A DNA stretch of 8,776 nucleotides from Bacillota bacterium. Its GTDB lineage: Bacteria > Bacillota > Peptococcia > Peptococcales > Peptococcaceae. This document shows positions 1 to 6,864 of the stretch, piece by piece. Location of the stretch: the NCBI GenBank assembly GCA_023443145.1, contig JAEZVS010000082.1, positions 1 to 8,776 on the forward strand. The letters run 5' to 3'. The notes beneath the pieces were generated by a model, which had not been told where the DNA came from, ran no database searches, and saw only the letters and a program-made list of their open reading frames with translations. Made by a program: the position numbers and the translations under genes. The first letter of the stretch is position 1, and every line of letters begins with the position of its first letter.

Positions 1-44
1 AAGGATACCCGCACGCCGTTGATATTTTTTTGCACGACAGTCAT
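1..44 (-). CDS. Possible 5' end of a further gene behind the LysR regulator (partial)
   Basis: On the minus strand the LysR stop codon TGA (47-45) is followed with no gap by ATG (44-42). The frame stays open to the window edge and reads MTVVQKNINGVRVS. A stop-start junction of this kind suggests translational coupling in a two-gene transcript. Against it, only 14 codons are visible and I see no good Shine-Dalgarno sequence in front (the upstream bases are AATTGAAACCTTGA). The product cannot be named. It may be a real gene or just a chance open frame. Confidence 0.3.
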   Translation of the reverse strand, partial: MTVVQKNINGVRVS

Positions 45-947
45 TCAAGGTTTCAATTGAAATTGATGGGTGTGCTCTTTTACAAAATTCAAGAATGCCT
101 CACCGGCCGGCGACACCACCCGGCGCGCATCCCACATAAGGTGAACATCAAAACAGGCAATGCTGTCTTTTAATAAAATAATTTTTAATTGTTCTTGACA
201 GACCGCCCATTTTTCAGGTTCTGCAATTTGCGACAAATGGGTCACGACACTGCCGTAATTCATTTCCAACACTTGCGCATTCAAATCGGGTCCGCCCTCG
301 AAGACGATGTTCGGTATGCAGCCGGTGGCTTGGCTTAAAATATCGATTGGCCGCAGAATGTCTTCGGTTTTCGGCGCGCAGATGAAAGGTTCACCGCAGA
401 AACTGCTGAAATCTTGGCGGGCAGTATCCGAAAAACCGCTGTTTTTTGGCGCAAGCACAATGTATTCATCCTTACCCAACACAAGGTTCTTTACCGTTTC
501 CGGTAATTGACGCGCATCCGTGATGGCAAAGTCAATGCTTCCATTTTCAAGCTGTCTTTCCAGTGCGGCGCAAGAAGAAACTGTGTGCCGCACCATCATA
601 TTGGGATGACATTTGATAAAACTGGGCAACCAATTTGTCACATAGATGGCTTCCACGGAACCGATGGTGACAGTAGACGTTTCCTGCATTAAAGCGGATT
701 CAATTTCGGCCTGAAGATTATCTAGCTCTCTAAAAATATTTTGGGCGCGCGCAAGGACCATACGGCCATAATGATTTAAAATAATTTTGCGTCCTTGACG
801 ATCAAACAGTTGCGTGCCAAGCTCTTTTTCCATACGCGAAAGGCTTTTACTTAAAGATGGTTGGGCCACGTGCAACCGATTGGCGGCTTTGGTGATGTTC
901 TCACATTCTGCAATGGTGACAAAATAATACAGCTGTAATAGATCCAT
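45..947 (-). CDS. LysR-family transcriptional regulator
   Basis: The protein has 300 residues, the usual LysR length. Residues 1-60 form the N-terminal winged helix-turn-helix: it opens MDLLQLYYFVTIAE, has the AANRLHVAQPSLSKSLSRME recognition region (21-40) and then LGTQLFDRQGRKI. From about residue 92 on lies the periplasmic-binding-protein-like effector domain. I chose ATG 947-945 because GGGAGGA (964-958) lies 10 bases before it and because LysR proteins start just before this helix. The same frame is open for 25 codons further upstream, but that part has no ribosome site. The gene is divergent from the permease/amidohydrolase pair, so it is probably their effector-responsive activator and its own repressor. 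The family is clear; effector and targets are inferred. Confidence 0.93.
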   Translation of the reverse strand: MDLLQLYYFVTIAECENITKAANRLHVAQPSLSKSLSRMEKELGTQLFDRQGRKIILNHYGRMVLARAQNIFRELDNLQAEIESALMQETSTVTIGSVEAIYVTNWLPSFIKCHPNMMVRHTVSSCAALERQLENGSIDFAITDARQLPETVKNLVLGKDEYIVLAPKNSGFSDTARQDFSSFCGEPFICAPKTEDILRPIDILSQATGCIPNIVFEGGPDLNAQVLEMNYGSVVTHLSQIAEPEKWAVCQEQLKIILLKDSIACFDVHLMWDARRVVSPAGEAFLNFVKEHTHQFQLKP

Positions 948-971
948 AAAAACAATATCCTCCCTGTGAAC

Positions 972-989
972 CATAACAGTAAAGTTATG
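972..989. promoter_or_regulatory. Inverted repeat CATAAC-N6-GTTATG, candidate LysR operator
   Basis: CATAAC (972-977) and GTTATG (984-989) are perfect 6-bp inverted half sites separated by AGTAAA. The repeat lies 25 bases before the LysR start codon and over its possible -10 box. LysR proteins bind interrupted dyads of about this size, so it may be an autoregulatory site. There is no direct proof of binding. Confidence 0.4.
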
Positions 990-1003
990 CATGTACAAAT
1001 GCA
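988..1003. promoter_or_regulatory. Inverted repeat TGCAT-N6-ATGCA, candidate LysR operator
   Basis: TGCAT (988-992) and ATGCA (999-1003) form a perfect 5-bp dyad with a 6-bp spacer. It overlaps the previous dyad by two bases and has the same spacer length; the two centres are 15 bp apart. It covers the possible -35 of the LysR gene. A 5-bp dyad in AT-rich DNA can arise by chance. Confidence 0.3.
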
Positions 1004-1091
1004 AACTATAGATTTGAGGCATGACGTTATATATGTTTATGTATTAGACGGCTTCAGCGGCGCCAAGTAAAATATAAGTAATGGCAGTGAT

Positions 1092-1107
1092 TATCTTTAT
1101 TTAGATA
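1092..1107. promoter_or_regulatory. Inverted repeat TATCT-N6-AGATA, candidate LysR activation site
   Basis: TATCT (1092-1096) and AGATA (1103-1107) are perfect inverted half sites with a 6-bp spacer. Relative to the transcription start predicted near 1172 the dyad lies at about -80 to -65, where LysR regulators usually have their recognition site. Its left part, TATCTTTATT (1092-1101), occurs again at 1151-1160 inside the spacer of the predicted promoter, 59 bases on, where a second LysR subunit pair could contact DNA. Function is inferred from position and symmetry only. Confidence 0.4.
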
Positions 1108-1137
1108 TGATGCGTACGCAGCCATAAAAAATCATTG

Positions 1138-1165
1138 TTGAAGGCCATTATATCTTTATTGTAAT
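1138..1165 (+). promoter_or_regulatory. Candidate promoter of the permease/amidohydrolase pair
   Basis: TTGAAG (1138-1143, 4/6 to TTGACA) and TGTAAT (1160-1165, 5/6 to TATAAT) are separated by 16 bases. The expected start near 1172 leaves a leader of about 20 bases with the ribosome site AAGGAAG at 1181-1187. The slightly short spacer and imperfect -35 fit a promoter that needs an activator. Confidence 0.5.
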
Positions 1166-1192
1166 CAATAGAAGAAAAGAAAGGAAGTGTCC

Positions 1193-2530
1193 ATGATGTC
1201 TGAAGCAACAAAACAACCCTTCACAGAGGTGGATGAACCACTGGTAAAACTGCCGAAAGGAAAGCGCCTGTTCTTTATGGCCATCCTTTATTTAATGTTC
1301 TTATTCGATTTTGTCATCCGTTACGGTGTGAACGCCATTTTACCTTTAATCCAAAAAGATTTGGGTTTTACCAACACCCAGTTGGGCATGTTGAGCAGCG
1401 CCATCTTCTTAGGCATGGCCATCTTTGTCATGCCCATTTCTTTTATCGGTGAGAATAAATCCCAACGCCGCGCCATTAGCTTTTGCGGCATTTTATGGAG
1501 CGGCGCCACTGTTTTCTGTGGAATGGCCGGAGGCGTTGTGAACCTGTTTATCAACCGTTTGTTGGTCGGCGCTGGAAATGCTGCCTATGCGCCTTTATCT
1601 ACAGCGATGTTTACCAGCTGGTATAAGAAATCGTCCTGGGGAAAGGCGCTCGGTCTTTATAACACAGCGATGGTTGTCGGCGGCGCGATGGGGATGATCG
1701 TTTTTGCAGCCTTGGGCGAAACGTACGGCTGGCGTGCTTCTTTCTACATCATTGGGGGTATTAGTTTCGTTGTTTCCCTCCTTTCTTTATTCTTGCCCAA
1801 CAACAAGAAGCTGATGGCGGAACAGGGAACCGAAGAGGGATACAAAGATGCGCAGGGCATTGCCCAAATGAAGCTCAATGCAAAAGATACGATTAAGCTG
1901 GTGATTGGCAACCGAGCGCTGTTGACCATGTGTCTGGCTGCCGGTCTGGCAACCTTTACGATCAACATCGGCTCTACATTTATTTCCGTGTATTATGTTA
2001 AGATGATGGGCATCAGTGTCACCGCCGCAGCAGGCATTACCGCTTTGGCAACGCCGCTCGCCTTAATTGCCACGCCAATCGGCGGTGCCGTTTTAGACAA
2101 ATGGTATATAAAAGACCACCGAGCGCGTATGTGGATGCCCCTGCTGACAACCCTCATTTGCGGCAGTGCATGCGCCCTTGGTTATGGACTGGTCAGTGTG
2201 CCGCTGATTCTTATCGGCAATGCCATTTACACCGCCGGCACCACTTGTTTCCATTCGGCCAGCCATGAACTGGTGCCCGCATGGTATAAATCTATTTCCT
2301 ATGGCACCTACGTGCTTTTCGTGCAGCTCCTTGGTGCTTGCGGCCCAACCGCAGGCGGTATTCTCATCGATGCATTGGGCATCCAGAAAGCTTTGGTTAT
2401 TGTACAAGCCATGATGGTTGTCACTTGTGTTCTGCTTTTCTTTGCCGGTAAAATCTACCTCACATATTACAATAAAGCACGCAAAGAGGAAGAAGAACGC
2501 GGCCTTGGGACAGCGGAAACAACAGTCTAA
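1193..2530 (+). CDS. MFS permease, probably organic anion or small-solute importer
   Basis: A 445-residue membrane protein with about twelve hydrophobic segments (roughly 27-46, 64-84, 94-112, 115-135, 155-173, 184-201, 243-267, 277-300, 313-330, 335-352, 370-393, 400-422) split 6+6 by a hydrophilic loop at 203-238. Both ends are charged and probably cytoplasmic. The loop 2-3 signature is degenerate (GENKSQRR at 86-93 in place of the usual G-x-x-x-D-R-x-G-R-R), while the matching loop 8-9 keeps GGAVLDKW (297-304). It resembles the anion:cation symporter type of MFS proteins, but the substrate cannot be read from sequence. I chose ATG 1193; ATG 1196 is equally possible and GTG 1187 is unlikely because it lies inside the ribosome site AAGGAAG. 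The amidohydrolase gene follows after 52 bases, so the permease probably imports that enzyme's substrate. Confidence 0.9.
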   Translation: MMSEATKQPFTEVDEPLVKLPKGKRLFFMAILYLMFLFDFVIRYGVNAILPLIQKDLGFTNTQLGMLSSAIFLGMAIFVMPISFIGENKSQRRAISFCGILWSGATVFCGMAGGVVNLFINRLLVGAGNAAYAPLSTAMFTSWYKKSSWGKALGLYNTAMVVGGAMGMIVFAALGETYGWRASFYIIGGISFVVSLLSLFLPNNKKLMAEQGTEEGYKDAQGIAQMKLNAKDTIKLVIGNRALLTMCLAAGLATFTINIGSTFISVYYVKMMGISVTAAAGITALATPLALIATPIGGAVLDKWYIKDHRARMWMPLLTTLICGSACALGYGLVSVPLILIGNAIYTAGTTCFHSASHELVPAWYKSISYGTYVLFVQLLGACGPTAGGILIDALGIQKALVIVQAMMVVTCVLLFFAGKIYLTYYNKARKEEEERGLGTAETTV

Positions 2531-2582
2531 AGTTTGGCTTGAGGCTTATTTTTGATTGACGTTCATTTAGGAGGATATATTC

Positions 2583-4214
2583 ATGTCTCAAACTTTATAT
2601 GTAAACGGCACCATCATCACCGTTAATGATGCTCAGCCGAATGCTGAAGCGGTGCTGGTGGATGGTGAGCGTATCCTTGCGGTAGGCGACCAGTTCGCTT
2701 TAGAGGCACAGGCCGATGACAATGTCGTAAAAATAGACCTTGCCGGCAAAACCATGGTGCCGGGCTTTATCGATAGCCATAGCCATATGGCATTCGGTTA
2801 TCTTTTTCCGCATTTTGACGCCCCGCCAACGGGGACCATTGACAGCATTGATGCCTTGGTGGACGCGGTGAAAGAGTATCTGGAAAAAAATCCGGTACAA
2901 GGCGACGCCTGGCTGGTGGGCATGGGTTATGACCACAATGTATTTCCCGATTTGAAACATCCAACCAGATACGATCTTGATCGTATTTCAACGGAAGTAC
3001 CCCTTGTCATGCTGCATGCCAGCGGACATGTCGGTTGCTGCAACTCAAAAGTATTGGACCTGTGCGGGGTGACAAAAGATACACCCAATCCGGATGGCGG
3101 CATCTACCACAAAGATTCTGTTACAGGTGAACCCACAGGGTTGATGGAAGAAAGCGCCCTATCCACCGAGGTGCTGGGCAAAATGCCATTGCCCACTCCG
3201 GCGTCGATGGCGGCCGGCGTTATGCGTTCTGAAAAAGTCTACCTAAGCAATGGCATCACAACCGCCCAGGACGGCAGTTTCGACTTGCCCTCCCTGCCCC
3301 TGATCGCCAACTTACACAAAGGCGGTCAAATTAAAATCGATTTATATGTATATCCACGCATCGATCTACTTGGCGATATGGCGGATCAGGTTCCGGCCGT
3401 AAAGGATGCCGCTTATCAGGACGGGGTTAAAGTGGCGGGGGTCAAGCTTTTTCTGGATGGTTCTCCTCAGGCGAAAACCGCCTGGTTGTCGGAGCCCTAT
3501 TATATTGTACCGGAAGGAGAAAGCGACGATTATTGTGCTTATCCTGTGCAGCCCGATGATGATGTGGTCTGCGATTATTTTAAACAGTGCCTGACAAAGG
3601 GCTGGCAAATTCTTGTGCATTGTAATGGAGACGCCGCCATTGAGCAGTTCATTGTTCAATATGCACGCGCGCAGAAAGAAACCGGCATCACCGACAAATT
3701 GCGTCCGGTGGTGGTCCATTGCCAAACCGTGCGTGAAGACCAGTTGGATCGCATGCAAGAGATCGGTATGATGCCGACTTTCTTCCACGACCATGTTTAC
3801 CTTTGGGGCGATGTGCATTTGGATTCGGTCCTCGGACCAAAACGCGGACGGCGCATCAGTCCGCTGGCTTCTGCGCTAAAACGAGGTCTGCCTTTTACCA
3901 TACATCAGGATACACCGGTTATTGATCCGAACATGATTCTAAGCCTTCATCATGCCGTAAACCGTAAAACACGCGCCGGCCGTGACATTGGACCGGAATT
4001 TGCGGTCAGTCCTTTGGATGCACTCCGGGCCATCACAAGTTTTGGTGCGTATCAGATTTTCGAAGAAGATCTAAAAGGTACCATTGAACCGGGTAAACTG
4101 GCTGATTTGGTGATCTTGGATAAAAACCCTTTGGCGGTTCCTAAAGAAACCATCAAAGACATTTGCGTATTGCAGACCATCAAACGCGGTGAAGTGGTCT
4201 ATAGCGCCGAATAA
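2583..4214 (+). CDS. Metal-dependent amidohydrolase, YtcJ/NfdA-like (Amidohydrolase_3)
   Basis: The protein has 543 residues, normal for this family, which includes N-substituted formamide deformylase and YtcJ-type proteins. Visible order: small N-terminal beta domain (1-55), TIM-barrel entry with metal ligands H66 and H68 in DSHSH, K288 in GVKLFLDGS (a lysine, probably carboxylated, bridging two metals), H346 in LVHCNGDA, H379 in VVVHCQT, D443 in HQDTP, and the C-terminal beta return with the GTIEPGKLADLVILD signature (499-513). All expected ligands are present, so it should be an active cytosolic hydrolase of a C-N bond; no signal peptide is seen. The start ATG has a strong AGGAGG (2569-2574) 8 bases upstream. 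It follows the permease gene and is probably co-transcribed. The exact substrate is unknown; family members range from formamides to cyclic amides. Confidence 0.9.
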   Translation: MSQTLYVNGTIITVNDAQPNAEAVLVDGERILAVGDQFALEAQADDNVVKIDLAGKTMVPGFIDSHSHMAFGYLFPHFDAPPTGTIDSIDALVDAVKEYLEKNPVQGDAWLVGMGYDHNVFPDLKHPTRYDLDRISTEVPLVMLHASGHVGCCNSKVLDLCGVTKDTPNPDGGIYHKDSVTGEPTGLMEESALSTEVLGKMPLPTPASMAAGVMRSEKVYLSNGITTAQDGSFDLPSLPLIANLHKGGQIKIDLYVYPRIDLLGDMADQVPAVKDAAYQDGVKVAGVKLFLDGSPQAKTAWLSEPYYIVPEGESDDYCAYPVQPDDDVVCDYFKQCLTKGWQILVHCNGDAAIEQFIVQYARAQKETGITDKLRPVVVHCQTVREDQLDRMQEIGMMPTFFHDHVYLWGDVHLDSVLGPKRGRRISPLASALKRGLPFTIHQDTPVIDPNMILSLHHAVNRKTRAGRDIGPEFAVSPLDALRAITSFGAYQIFEEDLKGTIEPGKLADLVILDKNPLAVPKETIKDICVLQTIKRGEVVYSAE

Positions 4215-4387
4215 ATTACATTCGTATCGCGCATCTTTTCTTAACCGAATCTATCGCTTGCGGCCCTATTCCATTTTCCGTTTTGCTGCCGGCCACACCA
4301 GCGACGATGTCTATGGCGCCTCATTTACCGACTGTGAACGCAATTTATTTCGAACACTGGCTTAACCGCCGTTTTCAAACAAATATA

Positions 4388-4429
4388 AAAAAAGTTCCGC
4401 CGTCTTAAAAAAGACGGCGGAACTTTTTT
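4388..4429. terminator. Bidirectional rho-independent terminator
   Basis: Bases 4388-4406 pair perfectly with 4411-4429 (19 bp, GC core GTTCCGCCGTCTT) around an AAAA loop. Each side ends in six A/T pairs, so a run of U follows the hairpin in both directions. It sits 4 bases behind the MarR stop codon and 173 bases behind the amidohydrolase stop codon, separating the two convergent units. Confidence 0.95.
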
Positions 4430-4433
4430 ATAT

Positions 4434-4898
4434 TCACACGCGCATACGCCCTTTATCGATGATGGCGTTGATCTCCGGCATAAGTTCCTCAGAGATGACG
4501 GTCAGCATGTGCTCAAATTGTGCCAGCTCTTCTTCGTTGAAGCGGGCTTTGGCTCTCTCAATGACCAGATAAAGATATTCATTTCTCACATCATAATAGC
4601 GGTAAAATTTTTCGGTCACTTCCAGGCGCATTTCCCGCTTATCTTCTTGCGAGGGAACGCGGCAAATATAGCCCACCTTCTCTAAATTATTGGCTTTGTA
4701 GCTCACATTCGGTTGGGTGACATTTAAAAACTCAGCCACCTCTTTGATGGTGGGCTTGTTTAAGGCGTGCACCACCTCGGTAAAAAAAGTCTGGGATGCG
4801 GTGAGCGACGATTCACGCGTCGCAAATCCATTAAAAATATTGCGATAAAAGTTTAACTTTAATTTTTCATACACTTCGGCTATGGCTTTCTCCAACAT
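4434..4898 (-). CDS. MarR-family transcriptional regulator
   Basis: A 154-residue protein of typical MarR length. Its winged helix-turn-helix lies at about 48-98: TIKEVAEFLNVTQPNVSYKA (50-69) holds the recognition helix, NNLEKVGYICR follows, and the wing has the family signature in EDKREMRLEVTEK (85-97, with D86 and R88). Helices at both ends should form the dimer interface. I chose ATG 4898-4896 because GAGGAGGT (4913-4906) is 7 bases before it; the same frame is open to 5015, but that extension runs through the promoter and lacks a ribosome site. It lies 216 bases behind fabZ on the same strand. By analogy with FabT, a MarR protein of fab clusters in related bacteria, it may control fatty acid synthesis, but FabT usually stands at the head of the cluster. 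Role inferred; MarR family sure. Confidence 0.9.
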   Translation of the reverse strand: MLEKAIAEVYEKLKLNFYRNIFNGFATRESSLTASQTFFTEVVHALNKPTIKEVAEFLNVTQPNVSYKANNLEKVGYICRVPSQEDKREMRLEVTEKFYRYYDVRNEYLYLVIERAKARFNEEELAQFEHMLTVISEELMPEINAIIDKGRMRV

Positions 4899-4950
4899 GG
4901 TGAACACCTCCTCTTCGGCATGGCCGCGCCTTTTGCAGTCCGGTGCTTTC

Positions 4951-4979
4951 AGCATAACAGATTTATAGGCTTCTGTCGA
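4951..4979 (-). promoter_or_regulatory. Promoter of the MarR gene
   Basis: On the minus strand TCGACA (4979-4974, 5/6 to TTGACA) and TATGCT (4956-4951, 4/6 to TATAAT) are separated by exactly 17 bases, with TGT in front of the -10 as an extended -10 element. Transcription would start near 4944, giving a leader of about 46 bases. This means the regulator can be expressed without the fab operon; no terminator is visible between fabZ and this promoter, so read-through may add to it. Confidence 0.65.
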
Positions 4980-4982
4980 GAA

Positions 4983-4996
4983 TGCATTAGAATGCA
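4983..4996. promoter_or_regulatory. Palindrome TGCATT-AG-AATGCA, candidate MarR operator
   Basis: Perfect 6-bp half sites around a 2-bp centre, three bases upstream of the -35 box of the MarR gene. MarR proteins bind such near-continuous palindromes and commonly autoregulate, so this is a likely operator. Its place upstream of the -35 rather than over the core promoter is compatible with repression or activation. Another TGCATT half site is at 5091-5096. Confidence 0.5.
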
Positions 4997-5114
4997 CCGC
5001 CACCTTCGGCCGCATTTTAAATACCGGTACAATCCATTGCCCCGACGATTGAAAAGGGATTCAGTGATAACTTAATTTATACAGGGACCATGCATTTGCT
5101 GTCGTATGCCTCTT

Positions 5115-5567
5115 TTATGCAGTCGATGGCTGTTCGCCCAAGGCAAAAGCAATCTCGGCCTTGCAAACCAAGGTATCGCCCACATAGGCTTCTCCTTCTG
5201 CAAAGCCCACGTTGAGGCGCTGCTTGGTGAGCCGGGTGGAAAGTGTGAGCATGTCTCCCGGGCTCACCGGTGCATAAAAGCGCGCATTTTGAATGCGCGT
5301 AAAATAAGCCAGACGTCCGCGATTCTCCGCTTGATAGAGTAAAGCGAAGGCCCCCACTTGTGCCAGCGCTTCTACGATGAGTACGCCGGGATAGATGGGC
5401 GCGCCCGGAAAATGTCCCTGAAAAACGGGATCGGTCATAGACACCGCACGCACACCGGCGGCGCCTACGCCTTCTTCCAACCGGGTGATGCGGTCCACCA
5501 ACAGAAACGGCGGGCGGTGAGGGAGCACTTCCATAATCTGCTCCGCATTAAAACAATGGTCGGTCAT
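5115..5567 (-). CDS. fabZ: 3-hydroxyacyl-[ACP] dehydratase FabZ
   Basis: Removes water from 3-hydroxyacyl-ACP to give trans-2-enoyl-ACP in the elongation cycle; cytosolic hot-dog-fold enzyme. The 150-residue length is normal for FabZ. It has the N-terminal LPHRPPFLLVDRI stretch (15-27), the catalytic histidine H52 in GHFPGAP and the catalytic glutamate E66 in the following hot-dog helix GVLIVEALAQ. Start ATG 5567-5565 is supported by AAAGGA (5582-5577) 9 bases upstream and by family length; the open frame extends upstream into the end of fabF, but only as an overlapping shadow. It is the last fab gene of the cluster, 55 bases behind fabF. An accB gene often found at this place is absent. Confidence 0.95.
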   Translation of the reverse strand: MTDHCFNAEQIMEVLPHRPPFLLVDRITRLEEGVGAAGVRAVSMTDPVFQGHFPGAPIYPGVLIVEALAQVGAFALLYQAENRGRLAYFTRIQNARFYAPVSPGDMLTLSTRLTKQRLNVGFAEGEAYVGDTLVCKAEIAFALGEQPSTA

Positions 5568-5622
5568 TCCTTGATATCCTTTCAGAAAACGGTACGTGCG
5601 CCGTCTTTTAAAGCGCGGCTTC

Positions 5623-6864
5623 TCAAGCGTCGTCCTGTCCTGCGCGCAAACAGAGGGTGACGTTGTGGCCGCCAAAACCCAACGCATTGGACAGGGCCAG
5701 TTGCATGTCTTTCTCCACAGCCACATTGGGGGTGATGTTCAAGTCGCAGGCCGGATCGGGCACGCGATAATTGACAGTGGGCGGCACAAACGAATGGTGC
5801 ATGGCCAAAAGGGTAATGACCGCCTCCAAAGCTCCGGCGGCGCCTAAAAGATGGCCCGTCATCGATTTGGTAGACGACACCGACACCGTATCGGCCAGAG
5901 ACCCTAAGGCCTTGCGGATCACTTTGGTTTCGGTGGCGTCGTTTAACGGCGTGGAGGTGCCGTGGCAATTGATATAATCCACCTTTTCCGGTGCAGCACC
6001 TGCCATCTTAAGGGCCTGAGACATGGCAAGGGCAGCCCAGGTGCCTTCCGGTTCCGGCGCCGTAATGTGGCTGGCATCGCAAGTCATACCCCAGCCTGCC
6101 ACTTCGCCCCAAATTTGGGCCCCACGGGCACGGGCATGTGCCTCACTTTCTAAAATGAGAATGGCGGCGCCCTCTCCCATGACAAAACCGTCACGTTCTC
6201 CGTCGAAGGGAATGGATGCGCGAGAGGGATCATCTTTTTCGCTCAGTGCCTTCATGGCCTGAAAACCGCCAATGCCCAAACGGTTGATGGAGGCTTCCGC
6301 GCCGCCGCAAAGCACCACATCCGCTTCACCGGATCGAATGAGGCGGGCGGCCTCTGCTATGGCCTGGTTTGAAGCTGCACAAGCCACCACGGGGCAGCTG
6401 GCGGAGCCGTGCAAACCCCACTCAATGGCAATATGCGACGCGCTCATATTGGCGATGGCCGCCGGAATGAAAAAGGGACTCAGCCGATCAAAGCCTTTTT
6501 CTGCACCTTTTATCGCTTCCGTTTCGATGGTATTCAAGCCGCCGATTCCCGACGATACGGATACGGCCACTCGAGACGAATCTACTGCCGACAAATCAAG
6601 GGCCGCATGGGCCACCGCCTGCCGTGCCGCCACCAGCGCCATCTGATTGACTCGATCGGTGCGGCGCAGCTCTTTGCTGCTGAAATGATCGCCGGGTACA
6701 AAATCTCGACATTCACAAGCCAAATGGGCACGAAAACCGGCGGCGTCAAAAAGCGAAATATCATCCACTGCCGCCTGTCCTGCACGCAAACGGGCCGTCA
6801 CCTGAGCCAAATCCATGCCCAGAGGACTCATCACACCCAAACCCGTCACCATTGCTCGTTTCAT
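5623..6864 (-). CDS. fabF: 3-oxoacyl-[ACP] synthase II FabF
   Basis: Condenses acyl-enzyme with malonyl-ACP and so lengthens the chain by two carbons. The 413-residue thiolase-fold protein starts MKRAMVTGLGVMSPLG. It has the nucleophile C162 in VACAASNQA, H301 in NCHGTSTPLNDATE, K333 in SSTKSMTGH and H338 in GHLLGAAGA, which is the full Cys-His-His set of KAS II, and ends with the ALGFGGHN loop (394-401). The nucleophile surroundings (ACAASNQA) differ slightly from the more common ACASGTNA or ACATGTHA. ATG 6864-6862 overlaps the fabG stop in ATGA, with GGAGGG (6878-6873) 8 bases upstream. No acpP gene lies between fabG and fabF. Confidence 0.96.
   Translation of the reverse strand: MKRAMVTGLGVMSPLGMDLAQVTARLRAGQAAVDDISLFDAAGFRAHLACECRDFVPGDHFSSKELRRTDRVNQMALVAARQAVAHAALDLSAVDSSRVAVSVSSGIGGLNTIETEAIKGAEKGFDRLSPFFIPAAIANMSASHIAIEWGLHGSASCPVVACAASNQAIAEAARLIRSGEADVVLCGGAEASINRLGIGGFQAMKALSEKDDPSRASIPFDGERDGFVMGEGAAILILESEAHARARGAQIWGEVAGWGMTCDASHITAPEPEGTWAALAMSQALKMAGAAPEKVDYINCHGTSTPLNDATETKVIRKALGSLADTVSVSSTKSMTGHLLGAAGALEAVITLLAMHHSFVPPTVNYRVPDPACDLNITPNVAVEKDMQLALSNALGFGGHNVTLCLRAGQDDA

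Larger units (their letters stand above)
970..1010 (-). promoter_or_regulatory. Candidate promoter region of the LysR gene
   Basis: Two alternatives are visible on the minus strand. TATAGT (1010-1005) is a 5/6 match to the -10 box, but no convincing -35 stands before it. TTGTAC (998-993), 17 bases and then TATGGT (975-970), preceded by TG for an extended -10, has correct spacing but would start the transcript almost at the ribosome site. Both overlap the inverted repeats at 972-989 and 988-1003, which would fit autorepression. Which one is used cannot be decided from sequence. Confidence 0.35.

Noticed and set aside
948..1022. N-terminal extension of the LysR protein to 325 residues
   Set aside because: It lies before the clear ribosome site GGGAGGA and contains the inverted repeats; LysR proteins start directly before the DNA-binding helices.
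3366..3818. Minus-strand open frame of 150 codons inside the amidohydrolase gene
   Set aside because: Antisense shadow of a well-supported gene with conserved metal ligands; no ribosome site or domain seen.
988..4996. Shared TGCAT/ATGCA motif at 988-1003 and 4983-4996 as one common operator
   Set aside because: The spacers differ (6 and 2 bases) and the motifs lie beside genes of two different regulator families, so common regulation is not supported.
4899..5015. N-terminal extension of the MarR protein to 193 residues
   Set aside because: The extension runs through a well-spaced promoter and the palindrome, lacks a ribosome site at 5015, and exceeds the usual MarR length.
5022..5029. TACCGGTA palindrome between fabZ and the MarR promoter
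   Set aside because: Only 8 bp, single copy and not placed at a promoter element; easily due to chance.
5582..5968. Minus-strand 128-codon frame overlapping the end of fabF
   Set aside because: It is fabF read in another frame; the FabF frame has the catalytic residues and family-typical length.
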